Shown: piece after piece, positions 1 to 5,557 of the stretch
Layout of the letters: the number at the start of each line of letters is the position of its first letter
How positions within the stretch are numbered: the stretch's first letter is position 1
Assembly: GCA_959601025.1 (NCBI GenBank)
Contig: CAUGOD010000037.1
Span: 1 to 27,407 of the forward strand
DNA length: 27,407 nt
Reading direction: 5' to 3'
From: an uncultured Oscillospiraceae bacterium
GTDB lineage: Bacteria > Bacillota > Clostridia > Oscillospirales > Acutalibacteraceae
Translations under genes and position numbers: made by a program
The notes under the pieces: generated by a model
What the model was told of the DNA's origin: nothing
Databases searched by the model: none
The model's input: only the letters and a program-made list of their open reading frames with translations

Positions 1-2
1 GC

Positions 3-131
3 GTACAGGCCAAGCTGCGGCTTTCGCAGGAGTATGGAACACGGGGCGTTAGCTACTGGAACGTGATGAAATATTTTCCGCAGAACTGGCTGGTTCTCAA
101 TTCCCTGTACAATATCCGCCGGGAATTGTAG
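3..131 (+). CDS. Glycoside hydrolase family 18 protein, C-terminal end (partial)
   Basis: Only the last 42 codons are in the window; the gene enters from the left edge and stops at TAG 129-131. The tail contains YGTRGVSYWNVMKYFPQNW followed by a short NIRREL end. This resembles the last beta-strand and helix of GH18 catalytic domains in spore-cortex/YaaH-type hydrolases, where a 'G(I/L)RGVSYW...FPQNW' stretch closes the TIM barrel. If so, the protein would cleave beta-1,4-linked amino sugars in peptidoglycan or a related glycan outside the cell. Domains upstream (LysM, SH3, copper amine oxidase N-like) cannot be seen. A hairpin terminator follows 20 bases after the stop. The family call rests on a short tail only. 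Confidence 0.6.
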   Translation, partial: VQAKLRLSQEYGTRGVSYWNVMKYFPQNWLVLNSLYNIRREL

Positions 132-150
132 GCGCCGGATCCGTACGATC

Positions 151-190
151 AACGAAAAAGGAAGAGGCCGAAGGGCTTTCCTTTTCGTTT
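151..190 (+). terminator. Terminator of the GH18 gene
   Basis: An inverted repeat pairs AACGAAAAAGGAA with TTTCCTTTTCGTT, with one bulged A, around a GC-rich loop. It ends in TTTTCGTTTAT just after the GH18 stop. Confidence 0.6.
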
Positions 191-270
191 ATCCCGCCGG
201 CCGGCTTCGCGGTCAGGGGTGTTACGGCAGAATGTCCCTACATGGGGGAGGGGGTCCCGTCCATTGCTTG

Positions 271-468
271 GTCCCGGACCGGGGACGGCGCCATTACGGG
301 TGAGATGGATACCTTCGATACCTATTGGTTGGTAACACTTTCCTCCAATCCGGCAACATAGTCCGTCCCGCTGTGTTGCCGGTATCTTTCTTCGGATAAC
401 CGGGTATGTCTCAATTATACCCATTGCAAAGGATTCCGGCCTCCCGGTTTTCTCTGGGAGGCCGGAAT
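271..468. repeat. Cluster of four hairpins, possible structured RNA
   Basis: Four inverted repeats follow one another. They are GTCCC/GGGAC (271-275 with 282-286), a 12-bp stem with one T-G pair (350-361 with 371-382), GGGTAT/ATACCC (402-407 with 417-422) and a perfect 13-bp stem ATTCCGGCCTCCC/GGGAGGCCGGAAT (433-445 with 456-468). The last could be a terminator, since TTTGCGTTT follows on the plus strand. No known riboswitch or ncRNA motif was recognised. Confidence 0.4.
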
Positions 469-565
469 TTGCGTTTCGTATGAGCATGGCCACCATCCCA
501 ACATAAGAACAGCGTAACTGCTTCGATCCGCGGGCAGGCTCTTTTAGTTTTGTAAGTAAGGGGCT

Positions 566-619
566 ATAGTATCAAAAGAGGTCGATCGCACGATGGCGAT
601 CGACCTCTTTTGATACTAT
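566..619. terminator. Perfect 23-bp inverted repeat, probable bidirectional terminator
   Basis: Arms 566-588 and 597-619 are exact reverse complements around the 8-base loop CACGATGG. The core GAGGTCGATCG/CGATCGACCTC is flanked by AAAA/TTTT, so each strand has a GC stem followed by TTTTGATACTAT. On the minus strand it lies downstream of the radical SAM gene and could end the island operon. The length and perfection are more than a simple terminator needs, so a mobile-element origin is possible. Confidence 0.5.
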
Positions 620-656
620 TCTGTTTAAGGACTATAAAAAAGATATTTTCGGTATT

Positions 657-681
657 TCGGCGGTGGGAGTTGAACTCCTGA
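657..681 (-). other. tRNA T-arm/acceptor-like fragment
   Basis: Read on the minus strand, this contains GGAGTTCAACTCCCACCGCCG, which resembles a T-loop (TTCAA) with partial T-stem and acceptor end. No D-arm, anticodon arm or 5' acceptor is present upstream, so it is not a functional tRNA. It may be a leftover attachment-site fragment at the left island edge, but it does not match the 3' end of the nearby tRNA-Leu beyond TTGAACTC. Confidence 0.2.
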
Positions 682-722
682 AATTAAATACAGAGAGTAT
701 CTTCCAATTGATTCTTTATTTT

Positions 723-1481
723 TTAAGTTATCGTTCCATTCTTTATATGGTAATCAATGTTGTGCTCTCTACAAAATCGAACTACGGTTTCAGCCTGTTC
801 ATTATAAAATGATCTGTGCTTCGTAAAAGCTGATACATCCTTGCTATAGTTTGTCCGACCAAATATAATACGTTTTGCAAACGATACAGTATTTAGAATT
901 TCTATTAAGTCCTGCTGTATCAGGTTTGGAGTGGGGTACGGTTCGATACTTACCCATGTTTTACACCCTTTAGCGTAAAGAGCTTTAAGAGCCGCAATTC
1001 GTTCGGAATAGGGCGAAGCACCGGGTTCGTTTCGTTTTCGATAGTCTTCATTAAGCGATATAAGTGTTATTCCATATTCATTATCAGCCGATAATTCTGC
1101 TAATTCAATGGGCAAGATTCCCTTAGTGAGAACAGTACAACGAATTCCAGCAGTATTGAGTTTCCTTATCGCAGCCATACTCATTTTCTTGATTTCATCG
1201 TATCCGTACATAAATGGGTCAGTAGTAAAGCATAGCTGAACAGACTCAATCTTGGATTTGAGCCGAGGTATTTCACGGTCAAGGATTTCAAGAGTATTGC
1301 TCACAAGTTTAGGCTTACACCACTCTTCATAATTTGCCGCCTTGCCAAATCTTTTGGCCATGAGAAAAGCGTAGCAAGGATAAAGGCAACCATGTGAACA
1401 CCCTAACACGTGATTCATCGTATAATCTCCATATTCCACGCCCGTTTTGTAAAGCATAGATTTTCGCGTTATAGTATCCAT
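723..1481 (-). CDS. Radical SAM (SPL-like) protein paired with TcmP
   Basis: A 252-residue protein of the spore-photoproduct-lyase-like radical SAM type. The N-terminus has GCSHGCLYPCYAF, giving Cys28, Cys32 and Cys36 in a CX3CX3C spacing; canonical radical SAM clusters use CX3CX2C. Downstream, FTTDPFMYGYDE (about residues 85-100) and TVLTKG (about 118-123) fit the TIM-barrel strands of COG1533-type proteins. The chosen start is the second in-frame ATG (1481): AAGGAG lies 9 bases upstream and overlaps the stop of the preceding tcmP-like gene, whereas the ATG at 1502 lies inside that gene with no ribosome site. Substrate is unknown. Families next to TcmP are usually mobile-element genes; a nucleic-acid-directed reaction is inference. 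AT-rich codon use differs from the chromosome. An inverted repeat at 566-619 may terminate it. Confidence 0.7.
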   Translation of the reverse strand: MDTITRKSMLYKTGVEYGDYTMNHVLGCSHGCLYPCYAFLMAKRFGKAANYEEWCKPKLVSNTLEILDREIPRLKSKIESVQLCFTTDPFMYGYDEIKKMSMAAIRKLNTAGIRCTVLTKGILPIELAELSADNEYGITLISLNEDYRKRNEPGASPYSERIAALKALYAKGCKTWVSIEPYPTPNLIQQDLIEILNTVSFAKRIIFGRTNYSKDVSAFTKHRSFYNEQAETVVRFCREHNIDYHIKNGTIT

Positions 1482-1486
1482 AATTT

Positions 1487-2721
1487 TTAGCTCCTTTTCC
1501 ATAGTGAGATAGTTTTACCCTTACCTTCTTGCCAAAACGTTGAGGGTTTTCCTTTATCAGTAAAAGCCGGTATGCGCTGTACATCTATGTAACCATCCTT
1601 TTCGAGTGTCTTTAAAACAGAACCGCTACGACCACTGCTTAACCGTGCAACATCGCAGAGCACACCGTACTCATTATAGAACTCAGCTAAGAACTTGTTT
1701 AAACGTATAGGCCTAGGAGTGACTTCAAGCAATGATTTGACCCGAGTCATCAAAATATCTTCGCTGACCATCTCGTTTTCAGCCGTCTGTGGCATAAAGG
1801 TTAATTGCCCAGCATTCTGGATTTCAATAACCAATCGGTCTGTACGTTTGGCAATGTTATCAGCCATTAACATACAACCGTCCGGGTGGTTCGTAGCATG
1901 AACCATTCGATACTTTGGATGCTGACCAGCTTTCAAACGAATCGGCATATCCAAAACATATGCATAGTTTCTTCGCAAGCGCTTTTTATACTGTTGTGAG
2001 AATTCCTTTTCTGCCTCATAGCAGTCAATACTTCCTGTGCTATATGCATCAATAACTGCTTGCCAATAGTCTCCGCCAGCAATATCATTTAATTCTTGAA
2101 TAGAGTTCAAAACAGAACTGTCATACTCTTCGAGGTCACTAAAAATTTCCTCCTCCTTCTCGCGGAAGGTAACCTTCTTAACCCTACAAGCCTCACGAAT
2201 AAAACCAAAGGAGTTTAGGTTTATCAATAATTCGGCAGTGTTGAAAGTAACTGCCAAGGAGTCAAATAAATTTGCATTTAGGACTTTTACTCCGTATGGA
2301 TCAACATAAAGAAAAACATTTAATGTGCGATTTACTGCCAATGCATTTTGAAGAATAGGCTTTATGTGATCTTCAAACTTACCTCCAATAACTTCGCAAC
2401 GACCGCGATGCTGAGCGGGAATATTGGCATCTAGATCTTGATAATGATTCAGTTCGATGAACTTCATGTCGACTGTAGGCATCGGATGGCATCCGTGATA
2501 TACCTCAATGCTTTTATCTAAACTTTGTAAGGCCGTTAGTGGAGAGCCCAGCTTTCCATCATCAAACTTTCCTTTGCCTGCAAAACAATCCACATATAGG
2601 ATTGGATTGCCCATTGACAGTATCTTATTAAAATATGGAACCATATAACAGCCGAGAAGTTCATCTTTGACTTCCGACCAAATTTTTTTATGCTTAAAAA
2701 ATTGCTATTATCTTTAGACAT
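1487..2721 (-). CDS. tcmP: Three-Cys-motif partner protein (TcmP family), frameshifted at an A7 tract
   Basis: The long open frame is 1487-2644 (385 codons). Its first ATG has no ribosome site and cuts off a conserved start. A better start is ATG 2721, with GGAGG 7 bases upstream. That frame gives MSKDNSNFLSIKK and reaches seven A's (T's at 2683-2689 on the plus strand). A one-base backward shift there continues into IWSEVKDELLGCY and then the long frame, restoring the usual TcmP N-terminus. The protein has a methyltransferase-like motif YVDCFAGKG (residues 17-25 of the long frame), a motif-IV-like FLYVDPYG (111-118) and a C-terminal segment (about 300-380) that looks like a winged helix. It overlaps the ribosome site of the radical SAM gene, so the two are translationally linked. 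It may be a true mutation, a sequencing error or programmed -1 slippage on A_AAA_AAA. Confidence 0.75.
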
Positions 2722-2842
2722 ACAACATCCTCCACCATTATCCCTATCATTGTCATCGTTTATCCACAAAATAAGGTTTTCTGTTTACTTTAATCTTTAA
2801 GTTATAGTTATTAAACATTAATACGCATAACAATCTTCATTC

Positions 2843-3436
2843 CTAATCGTCCGTTTCAACTCTTGAACTCATAAAATACTTCAGCACCTCATACCGAAAC
2901 TGCATATCATTCCACATTTCAAAATCGCAGGCAATAAACGGATGTGCCATTGTGCCGCCGTTTTTTCCTCGCTTTGAAGTTAGACCAATTGCATTGACAG
3001 ACTCAATCCATTTTTTAGGTGTCAGCGTATATGAGGGCGATCGAGCATCTATCAACAATTGTTGAAATGCAGATTCGTTAAAGTCTGGATTATTATTTCG
3101 TTCCCATTCACCTAAAAATTCAATGGTATTTCTGCTGCGCAACCAACTTTGAATTAGATAGTTCGGATTTTCCGAATCAAATTTTCTTGCAATATCGGTT
3201 AAAGATAAGAAATCATCCTCCGGGTGCAAATACTTGACAACTGTCTTTTCAAGAAAGCTGTTCATCTTTGTCTCATAAATTGGCGCCTCATTACTGATTA
3301 TTTGATCAAACAAATAATCACGAATATTAATCCATTCTTCAACGGGAAGTTCTACCCTTGCATTTACACGCCGCAAGAATTCTTCCCTCGTTATAAGGTA
3401 AGCCCATTCCAGTTCTGTTTTGGTTGCTCGTCCCAT
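2843..3436 (-). CDS. KilA-N domain protein
   Basis: A 197-residue protein whose residues about 62-176 match the KilA-N DNA-binding domain seen in phages and large DNA viruses. Visible motifs are FLSLTDIARKF (76-86), the LIQSWLRSRNTIEFLGEWE region (94-112) and KKWIESVNAIGLTSKRGKNGG (141-161, typical block KxWIxxxxAIGLxSKxGxxGG). Residues 1-60 match nothing I recognise, and the C-terminus stops about 20 residues after the domain, without the extension common in this family. The start ATG lies inside the 3' end of the recombinase ORF (46-base overlap, another frame) with AAAGGATGAGG upstream. The role is probably sequence-specific DNA binding on a mobile element, as a regulator or anti-repressor-like factor; this is inference. 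There is no terminator before the TcmP gene, so read-through into it is likely. Confidence 0.8.
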   Translation of the reverse strand: MGRATKTELEWAYLITREEFLRRVNARVELPVEEWINIRDYLFDQIISNEAPIYETKMNSFLEKTVVKYLHPEDDFLSLTDIARKFDSENPNYLIQSWLRSRNTIEFLGEWERNNNPDFNESAFQQLLIDARSPSYTLTPKKWIESVNAIGLTSKRGKNGGTMAHPFIACDFEMWNDMQFRYEVLKYFMSSRVETDD

Positions 3437-3786
3437 GTAACCTCATCCTTTATCGTGCAATTCGAGTTTCGGCAATTGCTTTCTTTCAACCCTTCGACAG
3501 CAACAAATATATCGTAATCTATTATCCCGAATGAATATTTGAAATTGTTGAGTAATTTATTCAGAACATCGCGGCTCCATTTTTGTTTTCCGGATGGAGA
3601 AGGAATTTTCTTTTCAGACAAATAGCCTTGAATGTTTTCCAAACTATTTCCTGCTAAATACAGAGAAAATATCTGCTGTACTATTTCAGCCTTATCGGAA
3701 ACAATTTCTACAATGCCGTTTTTATTGCGTTTAAATCCATAGCAAACTTTACCGAAAATTTTGGATTCTAAATAAGATAACTTCAT
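3391..3786 (-). CDS. Recombinase-domain ORF lacking the serine catalytic domain
   Basis: This 131-residue ORF matches the middle 'Recombinase' domain of large serine recombinases. It has FGKVCYGFKRNKNG (residues 11-24), the KAEIVQQIFSLYLAGNSLENI region (33-53), the YLSEKKIPSPSGKQKWS region (56-72) and NKLLNNFKYS (76-85). The N-terminal resolvase domain with the nucleophilic Ser (about 130-150 residues) is absent, as are the zinc ribbon and coiled coil. The sequence upstream is only a short AT-rich stretch with stops. The ORF has its own ribosome site (AAAGGAAG) and a near-consensus promoter, so it is expressed as it stands. It is either a remnant of the integrase that brought the island or a stand-alone DNA-binding fragment. 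The last 46 bases overlap the KilA-N gene. Confidence 0.65.
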   Translation of the reverse strand: MKLSYLESKIFGKVCYGFKRNKNGIVEIVSDKAEIVQQIFSLYLAGNSLENIQGYLSEKKIPSPSGKQKWSRDVLNKLLNNFKYSFGIIDYDIFVAVEGLKESNCRNSNCTIKDEVTWDEQPKQNWNGLTL

Positions 3787-3806
3787 ATCTCATCTTCCTT
3801 TCTTTT

Positions 3807-3835
3807 ATTATACTGTATTTTTGTGACATTTACAA
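3807..3835 (-). promoter_or_regulatory. Sigma-A-type promoter of the island operon
   Basis: On the minus strand, -35 TTGTAA (3830-3835), a 17-bp spacer and -10 TATAAT (3807-3812) lie about 20 bases upstream of the recombinase ORF. It probably drives all four island genes, as no terminator is seen between them. Confidence 0.7.
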
Positions 3836-4004
3836 GGAAAATATAAATATTAGTGGATTTGATTTTTAATACTACTAAGTTTTAACCTTAAAATTAGTGT
3901 ATTATAATATTAAAAAACAAAGTAATAAATAAAAAACAGCTTGATTTTCATTAAATCAAGCTGTTTATACTGTATTTTATCTCATTTTTTGCTTATTAGT
4001 GGAT
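3808..4004. repeat. Pair of direct repeats flanking the right island edge
   Basis: TTATACTGTATTTT occurs at 3808-3821 and again at 3965-3978. TATTAGTGGAT occurs at 3848-3858 and again at 3994-4004. Both elements keep the same order, with spacings of 40 and 29 bases between their starts. The first copy overlaps the -10 box of the island promoter. This could be a trace of a duplicated attachment region. Confidence 0.4.
3934..3966 (-). terminator. Strong hairpin terminator between tRNA-Leu and island
   Basis: A perfect 14-bp stem AAACAGCTTGATTT/AAATCAAGCTGTTT surrounds the loop TCATT. On the minus strand it is followed by TTTTTTATTT and so stops transcription coming from tRNA-Leu. Confidence 0.75.
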
Positions 4005-4008
4005 AAAC

Positions 4009-4046
4009 AAAGAGACAAACCTGCTCTAAAACAAGTTTGTCTCTTT
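4009..4046 (-). terminator. Hairpin directly downstream of tRNA-Leu
   Basis: A perfect 12-bp stem AAAGAGACAAAC/GTTTGTCTCTTT starts 5 bases after the tRNA 3' end (minus strand) and is followed by TTTGTTTAT. It is probably the native tRNA terminator, with the stronger hairpin at 3934-3966 as back-up. Confidence 0.6.
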
Positions 4047-4050
4047 TTGG

Positions 4051-4135
4051 TGCCGCTGACGAGACTTGAACTCGTACGCTGTTTCCAGCGAGGGATTTTA
4101 AGTCCCTTGTGTCTGCCGGTTCCACCACAGCGGCA
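4051..4135 (-). tRNA. tRNA-Leu (anticodon UAA)
   Basis: The 85-base minus-strand gene folds into a class II tRNA. It has a 7-bp acceptor stem TGCCGCT/AGCGGCA, an anticodon stem AGGGA/TCCCT with loop CTTAAAA (anticodon TAA), a variable arm around CGCTGGAAACAGCG and a T-loop TTCAAGT. CCA is not encoded. Its 3' end faces the AT-rich island, the usual orientation for islands that use a tRNA 3' end as attachment site. Confidence 0.95.
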
Positions 4136-4136
4136 T

Positions 4137-4166
4137 AAAAAAGCGGCCGAACTGCCATCCGGCCGC
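4137..4166 (-). terminator. GC-rich hairpin with U6 tract immediately before tRNA-Leu
   Basis: On the minus strand, the stem GCGGCCG/CGGCCGC (4160-4166 with 4143-4149) has a 10-base loop and is followed by TTTTTT, one base before the tRNA 5' end. By position it would terminate the glycerophosphodiesterase gene, but it lies downstream of the apparent tRNA promoter. Confidence 0.6.
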
Positions 4167-4176
4167 CGATTTATTT

Positions 4177-4205
4177 ATGATATCGTATTTATGGATAGAT
4201 GTCAA
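4177..4205 (-). promoter_or_regulatory. Near-consensus promoter for tRNA-Leu
   Basis: On the minus strand, -35 TTGACA (4200-4205), a 17-bp spacer and -10 TATCAT (4177-4182). The predicted start is near 4170, only a few bases before the GC hairpin at 4143-4166 and about 35 bases before the tRNA. Confidence 0.75.
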
Positions 4206-4253
4206 CTTCCCTCTCCAAAAAATCCCGTACGCCGGGATCAGTATTACCCGCTT

Positions 4254-4997
4254 TTACCGCTCCAAACGAAGCGCCGCCATGACGAGGTCGGGGACATCGG
4301 TGATGATTCCGGTCGGCTCCAGCTCGATCGCCCGGCGGATATCCTCCGGAGAGTCCACCGTCCACACATTGCAGGCGATATCAGCCTTCCGGCAGGCGCC
4401 GAGGACGACTTCGTCAATTCCGCCCAGCCAGGGATGGATTGCCCAGGCGTTGTATTTCCGGACCATCGCAACCGTCTCCTCGGGCGTGTACTTTTCGGAA
4501 TACAGCAGGCCGGTCCGCATGGAGGGATACAGCTCCCGGTATTCCTTCAGCCAGTCGTGGCCGAAGGAGGACAGCATGGCCCTCTCTGTGCAGTGATGCC
4601 GCTCCAGCGCCTCGGCAATCAGCCGGTACGCTTCCCGCATATCCTGCCCGGGCCGGAACGGCCCTTTGATCTCGATATTGATGATGTCCATCCCGCCAAC
4701 CAGCTCCAGCAGCTCGTCCAGAAGGGGGGCGGTTGCCGGTTCGCCCGTCCAGCCGGAAAAGCCGGCGGTGAAATCGCAGGCGCGGGCTTCAGCTGCGGTC
4801 ATTTCGGACAGCTTTCCCGTCCCGTTGGAGGTACGGCCGATCTCGTTATCATGGCAGACGACGTACTGCCCGTCGGTGGTCAGGTGGATGTCGCATTCGA
4901 TGCCGTCCGCTCCCAGCTCGACCGCCCGGCGGAAGGCGGGCAGCGTGTTTTCCGGCGCGTAAGCGGAAGCCCCGCGGTGTGCCTGTACCTGAATCAT
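4254..4997 (-). CDS. Glycerophosphodiester phosphodiesterase family protein
   Basis: A 247-residue GDPD-family TIM barrel. AHRGASAYAPENT (residues 6-18) carries the conserved HR and E of the active site, and GADGIECDIHLTTDG (about 31-45) gives the metal-binding E and D, followed by VVCHD. INIEIKG (about 107-113) supplies the next acidic residue. It hydrolyses deacylated phospholipids to sn-glycerol 3-phosphate and an alcohol. No signal peptide or membrane segment is seen, so it is cytosolic. The length fits the short bacterial UgpQ-like type. The ATG at 4997 was chosen because the family begins shortly before AHRG and AGAAGGG lies upstream; the frame is open further but without family similarity. 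A TATAAT promoter lies at 5091-5119. The gene stands alone, next to tRNA-Leu. Confidence 0.9.
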   Translation of the reverse strand: MIQVQAHRGASAYAPENTLPAFRRAVELGADGIECDIHLTTDGQYVVCHDNEIGRTSNGTGKLSEMTAAEARACDFTAGFSGWTGEPATAPLLDELLELVGGMDIINIEIKGPFRPGQDMREAYRLIAEALERHHCTERAMLSSFGHDWLKEYRELYPSMRTGLLYSEKYTPEETVAMVRKYNAWAIHPWLGGIDEVVLGACRKADIACNVWTVDSPEDIRRAIELEPTGIITDVPDLVMAALRLER

Positions 4998-5090
4998 CAA
5001 CAGCCCTTCTTTTCTGCTTTTTTGATTATTTGCCCTCGGCTGGAAATCCACGCAGCGACGTCCGGCGTCTCTGCGGAACTCCACACCCGT

Positions 5091-5119
5091 ATTATAGTCT
5101 GCCGGAGAATAAAGCACAA
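5091..5119 (-). promoter_or_regulatory. Promoter of the glycerophosphodiesterase gene
   Basis: On the minus strand, -35 TTGTGC (5114-5119), a 17-bp spacer and a perfect -10 TATAAT (5091-5096), about 95 bases upstream of the start codon. Confidence 0.65.
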
Positions 5120-5190
5120 TCGCCTCCGAAAAATTCCGCAAAAAATGGAAACGAAAAGCATAAAAAGATATATAAGCATTTATCGAAAGA

Positions 5191-5416
5191 GGGGGCCGCC
5201 GCGAGAGTTCAAAAAAAGAAACGGGGTGGGCGGCTGCGAGGAAAGCAGTCGCGAGGGAAAAACGCTGTGCGTTTTTCAGGGGGGCCGCCGCGAGAGTTCA
5301 AAAAAGAAACGGGGTGGGCGGCTGCGAGAAAAGCAGTCGCGAGGGAAAAACGCTGTGCGTTTTTCAGGGGGGCCGCCGCGAGAGTTCAAAAAAAAGAAAC
5401 GGGGTGGGCGGCCCCC
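5191..5416. repeat. ~88-bp tandem hairpin repeat bounded by 10-bp inverted repeats
   Basis: Two full units (period 88-89) and a third shortened unit start near 5191, 5280 and 5368. Each full unit contains an 8-bp stem with one G-U pair (GCGGCTGC/GCAGTCGC) and a perfect 8-bp stem AAAAACGC-TGT-GCGTTTTT, which is terminator-like. The block begins with GGGGGCCGCC (5191-5200) and ends with its reverse complement GGCGGCCCCC (5407-5416). The A-run after GAGAGTTC varies between units (7, 6, 8), as expected from slippage. Probably a dispersed intergenic palindromic element of the REP/BIME kind. Confidence 0.85.
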
Positions 5417-5439
5417 ATCTTTATATTTTAACAATTTCG

Positions 5440-5448
5440 TGATATAGT
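5440..5448 (+). promoter_or_regulatory. Possible extended -10 of the ppx-ppk operon
   Basis: TGATATAGT (TGn plus TATAGT) has the form of an extended -10. No good -35 is seen, which is tolerated with extended -10 elements. Confidence 0.35.
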
Positions 5449-5494
5449 AAATACTACAGGACTACAGGAAAAATCCGCCGCTCACAATACGTTC

Positions 5495-5549
5495 GGGAAG
5501 AGCTCAGGAAGAGTTCAGGAAGAATGCAGGAAAGATTCTGGAAGGATGG
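5495..5549 (+). repeat. Five 11-bp purine-rich repeats ending in the ppx ribosome site
   Basis: Imperfect units GGGAAGAGCTC, AGGAAGAGTTC, AGGAAGAATGC, AGGAAAGATTC and TGGAAGGATGG follow without gaps. Each carries a Shine-Dalgarno-like GGAAGA or GGAAAG core. The last unit is the apparent ppx ribosome binding site. Confidence 0.7.
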
Positions 5550-5557
5550 ACATACGT

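Larger units (their letters stand above)
132..722. other. Gene-free stretch between GH18 gene and AT-rich island
   Basis: No convincing coding sequence is seen. The minus-strand frame over 149-496 has low-complexity composition, no ribosome binding site and no recognisable family. The stretch holds a terminator (151-190), a series of hairpins (271-468), a perfect 23-bp inverted repeat (566-619) and a tRNA T-arm-like piece (657-681). Base composition changes from GC-rich to AT-rich near 540-640, which marks the left side of the island. Confidence 0.6.
4998..5557. other. Intergenic region with repeats and divergent promoters
   Basis: No gene is supported. Plus-strand frames here translate the tandem repeat and show strong arginine/lysine/glycine bias. 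The stretch contains the glycerophosphodiesterase promoter (5091-5119), the hairpin tandem array (5191-5416), a putative extended -10 for ppx (5440-5448), an 8-bp doublet ACTACAGG near 5453-5468 and an 11-bp repeat series (5495-5549). Confidence 0.6.

Noticed and set aside
149..496. 115-codon open frame on the minus strand in the left intergenic region
   Set aside because: No ribosome site, no recognisable family, Gly/Arg/Pro-rich composition, and it covers the hairpin cluster and the GH18 terminator.
5191..5416. Possible CRISPR array in the 88-bp repeats
   Set aside because: The units are nearly identical throughout with no unique spacers, and no cas genes are present.
3999..5447. 482-codon plus-strand open frame
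   Set aside because: Runs antisense through tRNA-Leu and the glycerophosphodiesterase gene and then through the hairpin repeats; an artefact of GC-rich sequence.
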